Assembly: GCA_033239525.1 (NCBI GenBank)
Contig: BSYO01000023.1
Span: 14,455,304-14,519,303, forward strand
Reading direction: 5' to 3'
DNA from: Nepenthes gracilis
Taxonomy: Eukaryota > Streptophyta > Magnoliopsida > Caryophyllales > Nepenthaceae
Length of the DNA stretch: 64,000 nt
A model generated the notes under the pieces. That model ran no database searches. It saw only the letters and a list, made by a program, of their open reading frames with translations, and was not told where the DNA came from. Of the stretch, positions 33,301-42,519 are shown one piece after another (the first letter of the stretch is position 1; each line of letters starts with the position of its first letter). Made by a program: the position numbers and the translations under genes.

Positions 33301-36300
33301 AGGTCTTTCTTGGCTGCTGGAAATGATTCATGTGTAGCTCTTGCAATTGGTGTTGTATAAGAACTATATGAAATTATATCCTGGCAGAAAAATGGATGGG
33401 CCACCACCTTCAAGATTATCACATATCTGAATCTTTATTACTGGAATACCTAAATGTTATTTATTTGTGGATGTGATAACTTAGATAGAACTCAAATGTA
33501 AAAGGTGGATAGCATACTTGAATAGATGGAATATTTGATTTGATTGGATTATTTCATGTGTTACTGGGTGTATGTGTGTTGTATAAGAACTATATGAAAT
33601 TATATCCTGTATGGATCGCCAAGATTATCACATATCTGAATTCTTACTTAAAGTTATTTTCTCGAATAACTTGGAACTGGTCTCTCTTCTCTCACCCTTA
33701 TCTCGCTTTCTTCATGGGAGGTCACAGAATTTGTGTATGGAGAAAGATTGTGTACGTTTTTTTTTTTTTTTTGAAAATTTTCTTAAATTTAGAAATAATG
33801 GGAAGTTTTAAAATTTCATAAAATTTAAATCAGAAAATCACTCATCATAATTAAGAAAGCTGTCGCTCATTATCCTCAATTAACAAGGCAATTCTGTCAC
33901 TTAAAGAATTGTAAGAAAATCAATTCCTTAATTACAAAAATGACATTCTTTTCACCAAAGATTGGGTTAACCAAGGAAATAACTCCTCTAAAAAAGTATA
34001 ACAAAATTGTTTGGGATTGTAACATTTAATTATTTCAATAAATTACTAAATATGAGTAACATCATGTGAAGCAATTCTAACATGTGTACTGTGGGTTCGT
34101 GCGGCCATGTGAGTGCTTGAGTTCAGATACTTGAGCAAGTTTGTAATATTTCTGATGCTCTATATTTGCATGTAGTACTATTTGGAAAGGTGGTTCTAAC
34201 ATTGCTCATGTACTCGTGGAAATTGCAGATTGAAGCTTTGGCTCTTTCTTGCCTATGTCATAGCCTTTGTCTCCCTTGCTGCATCTGTTGGTCTACTGAT
34301 ACAGGATGCACTGGAGAAATCAGGCCCTTCAGCATGGACAGGCACTGCAGGTGTCTTGCAGTGTGTATTTGTGCTAATCAGGTTGGCATTGCTGGGAATT
34401 CCTATTTGTATTCCATGTCCATATTCCACTCAAACTCCTCTCTCCTCCTTTTACACAGTAAGAAGAGAGAAAGAGTTTGCTGCATTAATAGTATGTATTT
34501 GCCTTGACCTAATCAAGTTTGCTTATTCTTTGGAGAATTTCTTCCATGCGCATATTCCCCTCAAACTCCTCTCTCCTCCTTTTACACAGTAAGAAGAGAG
34601 AAAGAGTTTGCTGCATTAATAGTATGTATTTGCCTCGTACTAATCAAGTTTACTGTTCCTTTGGAGAATTTCTTGTTCAAGAAAGGATTCCAATAAAATT
34701 CAGTAATATGAATGCAAGTCAAGTGTGATATGGCATTCAAGGCAGCCTTACATGAGTGTTGGCTTAAGGTTAGGTTAGTCAATCCGACTCAAGATGCATT
34801 AGTTGACAAAGCCACCATAGGAATGGATACCTTTCAATAGAGCAAAGAAGAATAAAAGGGGGGAAATCAACATTTCTTAATGAAATATGTTATTTTAGAA
34901 TCAATTAGCTCCATAGATGGACAACAATCCTTTTTTCTCATCTCTATGACTTCTTTCCTCTTTTCTATCTCTCTTTCCCTAATATGTGTACCATTGATTG
35001 TTATACTTCCACTTATTTTCATTAAAGTGCATGGCAAATTTCTCATGAATTACTTTACAGTGGTGGGTGAGTGCCCGAGTTATGACATCTCTTTATTCCC
35101 TCTTCTTTAGGTAGTGTTGGCCAGTTTGGTGTGAGAGAATGTATGGTCTAGGAAGGAGATGTTAAAACGGGTACCAGATTGGTGATTGGTCCAGTAACAG
35201 AACTATAAGTTTCGGATCGAATATCAGAGTTAGGATTGTTAGAGGCTGTTGTCAAAATGTCATTATGTCAGAAGGTCTATACTGTTAGAGAATGCCTAAT
35301 GTGTCAAGTCTAAATTGTCATAGATCTATCTGTCAAAAGGAAGGGATGTCAGAAGGCCTTGCCACACCGTCAGAAAGTTAGACCAAAGGTGCCCGAGACC
35401 ATGACAGCTAGCCTAAGGTACCCCTAGGATGTCTCCACCGGCATCCTAGTATGTCTCTACAAGCATTCTATTATCACTCCAGGATGTCCGACTTGTTAGA
35501 CCCTAGGAAGCATGGACATTCTTTCGGGCTCAAAGTGTCGGTGTTCGACACGCCTCAAACACGTGTTAATTTATTTATTTTTGTCTAACACATTCTGATC
35601 ACACTCCGGAACGTCTGACACATTTTGGACACATACCGGACATGTCCCAACACGTTTTGGACACTTAATAATTTTATATTTTTTTAAAAACTGTTGGTCA
35701 TTTTTTAAATTTTTTAAAAAATGGGCCGTTTTATAATTTTAAAAACTTAAAATTATACTTCTCTATTTTATTTTTGTCAATAGTCTCCATTCCTTAGGAA
35801 TATCTCAAAGCCAAGAGAGATTTTTTTTTTTTCCCCATAGTAGACAATGATTTTCTTTTATCAAATTTTCATAGGATATAAAGTCATAACTCATAAAAGA
35901 AAATATGAATACGGAGGTAAAACAAATGATGGCGATAACACAACTGATCTTTCATAGAATAAGGATTTAATTTTTTTATCACAAATTTAATATAAAATAA
36001 TAGTGTTCATTAACTATAAAAATTATAAGCCATAATTTAGTTTACGTGTCCCCAACATAATGTGTAATTAATTTTTATAAAATAGTGTGTCACCGTATCG
36101 GTGTTGTATTGTATCCTTGTCCCATGTTGGTTTCTGTACTTCATAGTTCAGATCAAGACACCTAATGTGACTTCACTGCCATGCTACTTTAGCTCTGCCT
36201 ACTTCCTATTATGTCTGAGTTGTTAGACAAAAGTGTTAGACTAAGGCACCTATGTATGACTCCGCCACCATCCTGGTATGTTTCCACCTACGGGCTAGTA

Positions 36301-39300
36301 TGACTCTTTTGGCGTCCTATTATGGCTCCAAGATGTCCAAGACGTCCGGGGCATCCAAGATGTCAGAATATCAGAAGGGTAGAGATGGTCCACTACAAGG
36401 CCATATCTGTACAAGTCAGAAGTCAGTCAATTGACTAGCAGTTGTATTTCCATTAGGCTTATGATCATTATAGTAGCATTCAGGCCTCGGAAATCAAGGA
36501 AGTACAGCATTGGCTGATCAAGGCATGAAGGCCACGTTTCACTAGCTAGGGAAACAGCTGCCTTCATTCCCCCATGATCCCGCACTGGTATTCTTGCTTG
36601 GTCGTTTTAAGATAGACCTAGAGCCTTTACAAATGCGAGGCTCATCTGCCAAAAATCAACTAGTCTTATCAAGATGAGAAGTCCAGAAGGAGCCAACAAG
36701 TGCATGAGTCCAAAATTGGCTAAGTTGTTCTCAGCTCCTCCAGAAAATGATCCTAAGGCTGAAGGCTTCCCACCTTATCCTCCTCTTTCTTCCTCATCTC
36801 AAGAGAAATTGTTGTAGTATGCATCTGAAGTTGCTCCTGCAGCTGCCAGGGGTTCTATTACAACAGAAATCAGTAACAGCTGCAACTACCAACAAAAAAT
36901 TTGAGGGGGGCAAACTGAAATCTGTTATTGCAACCAAACAATCTGACACCATCTGTTATAGTATGCATCATCCAATAATTGAATTGATCTGTGCCTTTAC
37001 AACAATTATGTCTGGATAAGTCTTGAATCCTGACTTGAAGCAATGCGAAGCATCTGCAAGTAACACAGAAGCAAGCTGCAATATCTACTTGGCCTCCATC
37101 CATCTGTACTGCTTGTGCAGAAGTGTACAAAATCATTGCACTTGGTTGCCACCATTCGTTTTGATTTATGTAGCTAGTTGTTATACGGTCAGACCAGCTT
37201 CAGTAGCAGTAGCCTTTTTACTGCATTCATATAATCCACTTCCTGTAATACTGAGTTTAGGAGTTACCCATTTCTGTATTTGGCTTCCGTTACATCAGTT
37301 TGAAATTCTTGCTTCTTTTTATTCATATTTTCTTACTCAATTTGAATCTGCACTATCCAAATATCCAGCACTATTCTACTGCAAATCACTGAACTTACAC
37401 CAGCTGCATAGCATTCAGATGATGCTGCAAGTTTCCAACCCCTGCATCTGGTCCTTACCAATAAAACACCATAACATGACAATTGATTTTACATTCTTTG
37501 TTGTTCATTCCTAAGTGTGCATCCGAGTTTCTAATAACTCTATTTGGCTGAACACCAACTCTCTGCACACATCACAGCAAAAAAGCCATTCCATTAACTT
37601 CTTCATAGCACCAGCCACACCAAACTTATTACCTAAGGATCTAATTCAGAAAGGATTTGGGAGACACTCATACTTCCTCCTTTATCACAACTATCAAAGG
37701 TAAACATGGCATCCATAGGTATTTTTGTTGCTCAATTCACTACTATTTCCTTATCTACAGCTCAAGCATTGTTACATGATGTGTTTGTTTCTTTTGGCAA
37801 CACTGACAACATACAATAGCCAGTTCAAGTATCCAAGGTAAGGGCACTGTTCAATGTTGGAAGCGCAGCAGGTCCTGCACAGATCCAACAACTCATTCAT
37901 GACAGCTATGAGTGTGGGAGCTCCACCTTCTGCATCACATATTTACCACAACAACTGGTCATTAGCATCCTTGAAATTCCATGACCACTTCAATGTTATG
38001 ACAACGAGGTTACACCAACAAGCTTCCTAGCATTTTGGAACCACCATAGCTCACAAAGGTATGATCAACAAGTAGAGGAGGCCTTTGGACCTCATGGCAG
38101 AATCTCATACATGCATGTACACTCACAAGTTGATAAGCCAGTTATCATTGGTTATTAGAGCCCATATAAAGCAAGATGTGCAAGAAATATGTTGTATGAA
38201 GGAGTTTACGGACAATGCTGTCCTAACAACATTCTATTATTTTTTCATATGCTTATCCTCCTGGATTATGTCAAACAAATCATCATCTTGAGTCACACAT
38301 CACTTCATCTGGCTCTCCTTCTTTCTTCAGATCTCAGAGGTCATTGCTAGATATGTATTCTCAATTCTACTATCAGGAATCTCCAGCTGTCAGTCTAGCA
38401 ACCAAGAGCAATGATCAGAACAGCAACATGACTGCCAACTTCTTTATTCTACAATCCAACTATTCTTTATTCTAATCCAACTATTCTTTATTCTACAACC
38501 CAACCAATATATAGCAGAACAGATTCAAAAGCATACATCTTCTACACTAGAGGATATTGCAGACAGTTCTTTACAAAGGCTGAAAACACAAAAGCAACAA
38601 TCAAGAGGAGACAACAAGGACCCAGATATGAATATGCAAGATACAGAACACCAAGCTCAAGACCCTGCAATCAGAAAACGGATTCAGTTACGCAACTTCT
38701 GGATGAAGGCACCACAGTCATCAAGAAACATCCCAACAATTCATCAAGACATAAAGCCGGATCATCAATTGAATTGTGTCGTGCAAATGCAGCAATGATA
38801 GATATAATCCCTTCCAACACAGAAGTAAACAGCACCAACAAAATGAAGCCACTGTTAGCATCTTTATTGATCAAAGGAGGAAGAACAGGTACAGATTACT
38901 CATCTTCCAACATTGCAAGCTAAGTGGTCGAATGATAATCAACATTTCGGTTGCAAGCCATGACCAAGTAAATTGTCTTCAATGAATGGACGGATTTGGT
39001 TATAAACTCATAATCTTGTTTGACAAAGAAGTCACTACATCTTGCTAGTTTAGTAGTGTAATATTAGAGACTAGCATTTGTTCTTCATTGTTATAGTACT
39101 TAGGACAAGAGAATCAAGGAACCATATTCATAACATCCTTGGGAAAAGGATACTACTGTGGAGGAAATATTGTTATGTAATCATAATAACAAGTAGCGGG
39201 CCATCTTATAGTAGTAGAAGAGTAGTATATCAAGTATGAAGAATTAGTAGTCATATAGGCCTATTATGGTAAATAGAGTTGGAAGAGTTGTTAGCCTATA

Positions 39301-41488
39301 TATATCTCTACTTGCTTGTAACGTGGGTATTGTGAATGAAGATGAATGAAGTATGATGAGTTCCTAATCCTCTTGAGGTTGACTCTTTCCCTAATCCCCT
39401 TTTTCTTTCCCTTTTCTTCTTTTATGATCCAGATCCCCCTTCCTCTCCTTTTCCTTTAATTCTTTCTTATTTCTTAATCCTATAATACGAGTTATATAGT
39501 AGTTTCATCTTGGCTATTATGTAACACCCTTATAGTGCATGGAGCTTGTCCTCTAAAAACCCTGAAGTTGTTCTCCATGCCTAAGATCATCATTTCTGTT
39601 ATGGAATATGTTGTCATTTCTCAACCTTTCTTGTTTCAGTTTGGCTGGCTCAATAGTGACTTTAGCATCGGAAGGTAGTCCAGGGAGATATCCGACCCTA
39701 CAAACTCTTGTTTGTGTTTATGACGTGCAGGATCTAGATTATTTGATCTAGAACCATCTAGAAATCTCTTGGGTCAAATCCGTTTTCAAGATAAACATCA
39801 GTTTGGTAAACAGGAATAGACTTGTTTTAATTGTTAGATAGCAGATATTTAACATTCTCCACCTAGTTCATTTCCTTTCCTTGAGTTTTATTATCACCTT
39901 ACCTTTGGATATGAAATTTAGAGTCACTTTGAATTGGATTCAACGAAGAACTCAAGAAGTTTGTGCTTGAACCTCTACAGTTCCCATATCAATTATTCAA
40001 TTCTGACTGCCTTGTTCCATAATTCTTGGGTCTGATTTTGTAAATAAACTGTGCCCGAGGTGGAGTGCTCAAGCTCAGTAAAATCTTTCATAAAATGCTT
40101 CTAATCACACACCTTGATCTCATAGCTTGCTATAGTTCAGTTTTAGATTGTTTTGAGCTGGTAATGTGGTGATTCAGTTTGGCTGCTTTGTTTGTTGGAA
40201 ACATTTAAAGGAAGCATGCTACCTGGTTGAATGTGAACAACCTTCTACTCACTGATCTCCATTATTCGGATAAAAGGGGCACACAATTTCATCCTGCAAA
40301 TACTATCCCAGCTTTTGGGGGGTCTATATTTTTATTAATCATCACGAAAATGCGTACTTCCTCACCACCACCATCCTCTAAGCACCAGTTCCCATCGTTA
40401 TTTTTCCTAGGGCATGCTGTCATGTGGGTAGCACATTCATATGTTGTTTATGCATGAAAATGTCTCAAAGACTCCTCAAGCACATCCTCCTACTGCCACC
40501 CTCTGAACAACCATGCTCACCCTCAGCCACTGGCATCAATGGGCTATGATACATTAATTTTCCTAGGGCATGCTGCCTTGCGGGTAGCTCATTCTTCTGC
40601 TGTTTATACTTGAGAAACATCTCAAAGACTCTTGGAACACCTCCTCACCACCGCTACCCTCTAAGTTGTTCCCACCCTCCATCGGCATCAGTGGGCTATG
40701 CTACATAACTTTTCCTAGGGCATGCTGCTGATTGCTGTCCCACCCTCTAAACACCCATTCTCACCCCTCAGCAACCGGCATCAATGAGCCATGCTTCATT
40801 AGCTTTTCCTAGGGCACACTGTCACAATGGTCGCACATTCTTATGTTGTTTATTTATGAGAAATGTCTTACTCCTGGAACACATCTCCACCACCACCCTC
40901 AAGACACCCATTCCCACCTTCAGCCACCATCATCGATGGGCTCTGCTATATTATTTTTCCTTGGGTATGCTGTCATGTTCATATGTTGTTTATGCATTAA
41001 ATTGTCTCAAAAGAGTCCTCGAACAGCTCCTCTCCAGTGCCACCTTCTAAGCTTCCATTGTAACGCTCAGCCATTGGCACCAATGGGCTATGCTGCATTA
41101 TTTTTCCTAGGGCAAGCTGTCATGCGGGTAGCACATTTGTTATGTTGTTTATTCATGATAAGCGTATCAAGACTCCTCAAACACCTCCTCCCCACTGCCA
41201 CCCTATAAAAATCCATCCTACCCTTAACATCACTTTTCCTAGGGCATGCTGTAGCTCATTCTTCTTTTGTTGTTTTAAGTTGCGTTAGGGAATACCCTTC
41301 GATGATGTGTCGTACTATCCATCCATTCACATTGATAGGCTTATACAATAATAGATAAATGAATGGATGAAAGGTTACCTGAGGCGTCTCCAAATGTATG
41401 TATGTATGTATGTTTTTTTTTTCAATTTTCCTCACTCCATCTTTTTACCTGCAGCGGGCTGGTCTATTGGACTTCGCATTCAGATTGA
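27310..41488 (+). CDS. TMEM50-like four-span membrane protein, four exons
   Basis: This is a small integral membrane protein of the TMEM50 family, whose animal members sit in the ER/endomembrane system; the biochemical role is unknown. Exons: 27310-27442, 27518-27605, 34229-34381 and 41455-41488. All phases join correctly to a 135-residue protein. Four hydrophobic segments are visible: [20 protein letters not shown] (8-27), [14 protein letters not shown] (about 45-58), [20 protein letters not shown] (about 77-96) and [16 protein letters not shown] (about 115-130). The loop after the second span has the family-typical [10 protein letters not shown]. The protein ends TSHSD. The last coding exon is only 34 nt and lies 7 kb beyond the third. 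Intron 2 (6.6 kb) carries a complete LTR retrotransposon and a mosaic duplication; intron 3 (7.1 kb) carries a satellite and retrotransposon debris. No coding lesion is seen. Confidence 0.92.
28201..28737 (-). repeat. 3' LTR of the gene-capturing retrotransposon
   Basis: Minus-strand ends are TGTTAGGG...GCACGCATCA. It aligns along its length with 31517-32026. It contains a TATA-like TATATATAA (about 28507-28516, minus strand) followed downstream by a long CT-rich transcribed portion (purine-rich on the plus strand, 28230-28470). Confidence 0.9.
28740..28830 (-). pseudogene. Remnant of Ty3/gypsy pol C-terminus
   Basis: The minus strand encodes [14 protein letters not shown] and [13 protein letters not shown]. 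This is the pattern found at the end of plant gypsy polyproteins (EATWED... then LEDKV...). It lies directly before the polypurine tract, where that end of pol belongs. Only about 30 codons remain. Confidence 0.5.
29250..29420 (-). pseudogene. Captured HAK/KUP potassium-transporter fragment
   Basis: The minus strand encodes [20 protein letters not shown], then [11 protein letters not shown] and [19 protein letters not shown]. This is the strongly conserved HAK/KUP K+ transporter block (typically [16 protein letters not shown] and [21 protein letters not shown]). It lies inside a 367-codon open frame (28508-29611) and is intron-free over about 55 codons. After LEAMF the similarity fades. It is a fragment only, without a full membrane domain set, so no transport function is implied. 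Confidence 0.8.
29519..29882 (-). pseudogene. Captured ER-type Ca2+-ATPase (ECA3-like) fragments
   Basis: The minus strand encodes three pieces of a P2A calcium ATPase. An actuator-domain stretch reads [17 protein letters not shown], then [18 protein letters not shown]. The phosphorylation region reads [13 protein letters not shown], degenerate from the family's CSDKTGTLTTNMM, followed by [11 protein letters not shown] later piece, [12 protein letters not shown], lies in the next open frame. The segments are non-adjacent in a real ATPase, so internal parts were lost in capture or later. The phosphorylation motif is damaged (the T-G-T of the motif is changed), so no enzyme is encoded. Confidence 0.75.
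30021..30407 (-). pseudogene. Captured ubiquitin-activating enzyme E1 (UBA1-like) fragments
   Basis: The minus strand encodes [20 protein letters not shown], like the UBA1 segment KQPKVLNFKPLREALKDPGD. About 35 codons later it encodes [14 protein letters not shown] and [13 protein letters not shown] plus VALMGVSC, which match the adenylation-domain nucleotide loop (VGSGALGCEFLKN, ALMGVSC). A weaker match follows ([14 protein letters not shown] against the family's IEKSNLSRQFLFRD). All lie in one 354-codon frame (29367-30431). The catalytic cysteine domain is absent, so this is a fragment. Confidence 0.8.
30444..31298 (-). pseudogene. Degenerate gag region of the retrotransposon
   Basis: Two short minus-strand frames (30444-30857 and 30948-31298) lie where gag belongs, downstream of the primer-binding region. 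The first has [14 protein letters not shown], resembling the start of a CCHC zinc knuckle (typical plant gag: RRAKGLCYNCDE), then serine/threonine-rich sequence. The second is proline-rich with [15 protein letters not shown]. In the upstream leader 31376-31516 a frame continues out of the LTR with a helical-looking segment ([14 protein letters not shown]). Stop codons separate the parts, so no intact Gag is made. Confidence 0.5.
31517..32026 (-). repeat. 5' LTR of the gene-capturing retrotransposon
   Basis: Minus-strand ends are TGTTACGG...GCATGCATCA. It is 510 bp against 537 bp for the 3' LTR. The main difference is a shorter purine-rich block near 31670-31710. It is followed on the plus side by the target duplication AGCTT. 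Confidence 0.9.
32763..32789. repeat. T13G14 homopolymer junction
   Basis: A run of 13 T is directly followed by 14 G in intron 2 of the TMEM50-like gene. Such tracts are mutable and prone to sequencing-length error. Confidence 0.85.
32834..33645. repeat. Mosaic tandem duplication in intron 2 of the TMEM50-like gene
   Basis: Block A (32834-33264) and block B (33268-33564) share GAAATACAAGGAATGACAGC, ATGGGCCACCACCTTCA, ACTGGAATACC and GGTGGATAGCATACTTG. The offset falls from 434 to 316 to 300 bp along the copy. Where B departs from A it matches a third block just downstream (33577-33645: TGTTGTATAAGAACTATATG, then AGATTATCACATATCTGAA). B therefore alternates between two templates. Confidence 0.8.
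34421..34682. repeat. 131-bp tandem duplication beside exon 3
   Basis: CAAACTCCTCTCTCCTCC occurs at 34431 and 34562. The 131-bp units are nearly identical through AGAGTTTGCTGCATTAATAG and GTATGTATTTGCCT. The array starts about 40 bp past the exon 3 donor at 34382 and does not touch coding sequence. Confidence 0.85.
36440..39500. other. Probable decayed retrotransposon in intron 3 (no coding domains)
   Basis: This is a less AT-rich, non-repetitive stretch without introns or recognisable proteins. It includes a purine-rich GGAGGAAATAT before TGTTATGTAATC near 39169 and a promoter-like TATATATAT near 39300, which together look like a polypurine tract and the start of an LTR. A paired LTR and a target duplication were not found. 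A minisatellite of CAACTATTCTTTATTCTA units sits at 38440-38512. Classification is tentative. Confidence 0.3.
40400..41260. repeat. Intronic satellite, about seven units of roughly 150 bp
   Basis: The anchor TTTTCCTAGGGCATGCTG (with variants) recurs near 40401, 40554, 40709, 40804, 40955, 41101 and 41233. Spacing is mostly 136-155 bp, with one short unit of about 95 bp. Other shared blocks are GTTGTTTAT(G/T)CATGA, CTCCTC...CACCACC and GGCATCAATGGGCTATGCT. The array is in intron 3 of the TMEM50-like gene, ending 200 bp before the last coding exon. Units are diverged, so the array is not recent. Confidence 0.85.
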
Positions 41489-41861
41489 CCAAAACACTGC
41501 ACAATCTTCTAAATTAGCTCGAAAATGTGGGAGCATTTGTCCACCTCGTGCAAATGGTTGTAATATGCTGCTGATTTTAGGCATCGTCTTTGATCAAGCG
41601 GAGGCTTACTGCACTAGTGGACCGGTAAGCCATTTTCAATTTATGGCAAATCTTTGGCTTTTTCATAGTTGAGGATGTTTGCTCCTCGCTTCGCATTCTT
41701 GTCTCCTGTAAATCATATTTTTCTGTTGTTCATGTCCTGGATCTTTTAAGTGTAACCTGTTCATCCTTTTGGAACTAAATTCATGAATTGAGGTTTTTTT
41801 TCCCGTAGTTATTTTCTCTAATTGTGCTTTTTTTTTTTTTTTTGCTAGAAAAGAAAGCATT

Positions 41862-42030
41862 GATATAATAGTAGAGTTGTGCTTGTGTGATTTGGTAGTC
41901 ATGAGTTTGAGTTACAAAAACGGTTTCTTGCATAATATAAGATAAAGATCATTTCATTAATAGTCTAACCTTTCCCCTGAACTGTGGTAACAGGAGTTTT
42001 ATTACTGAGCTGCTTATATGGTTCGTTATT
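41862..42030 (+). mobile_element. Degenerate tRNA-derived SINE (Au-like), copy 1
   Basis: A box-B-like GAGTTTGAGTTAC is followed by AAAACGGTTTCTTGCATAAT, then CTAACCTTTCCCCTGAACTG and GGAGTTTTATTACTGAGCTG. This follows the layout I recall for plant Au SINEs (GAGTTCGAG..., AAACAG.CTCTTGCA..., CCGGACCC..., GGGAGCTT...GGGCTGC). It is heavily mutated and lies in the 3' flank of the TMEM50-like gene. Confidence 0.5.
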
Positions 42031-42039
42031 TTTAGCTAG

Positions 42040-42220
42040 AATAGGAGTCACAACACATCAGTAAGTTTGTCATTTCGTAACACAATCACGAATTCGAATC
42101 ATAAAAATTGTTTCTTGCACAATATAAGTTAACACCGTTTATAATAATTTCAAAATAATCTAACCCTATCTTGGTCCACATGTAGCACAATTCTCATGCA
42201 TTAGACTATCTTTTTTTATT
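42040..42220 (+). mobile_element. Degenerate tRNA-derived SINE (Au-like), copy 2
   Basis: It repeats the layout of the preceding element: TCACGAATTCGAATCATAAA, then TTGTTTCTTGCACAATATAA, CTAACCCTATCTTGGTCC, and a 3' end ACTATC followed by a T run. The shared TTTCTTGCA block lies about 185 bp from that in copy 1. Both copies have the same orientation. Confidence 0.5.
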
Positions 42221-42519
42221 AGACTCGCGTCACTTTGGAGGTTTATAATTTTATGACATTATACAAGTATAATGAGTCTATAGGATTACTTTTTTATCAA
42301 TAAATCATAAAATTGTCATCTTATGAGATTTTTGTCTATTTTTCTAGTATAGGTGATATTGCCAATGCATACTAGTCAATTAAATTTGTGATATTAAAAT
42401 GGAAGTTCCAAGAACTGAAGCATGGGCATGCCTAATTAAGATCCGGTGTCAACAGGGCAACCACGTACATTTTTTAGTGGGAATTTCTGACCCGGCATCG
42501 TGCAATGATACAAGGGTAC

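Noticed and set aside
38146..38162. TTGGTTATTAGAGCCC resembling a Met-tRNA primer-binding site
   Set aside because: Several mismatches, and no LTR end directly precedes it; chance similarity is likely.
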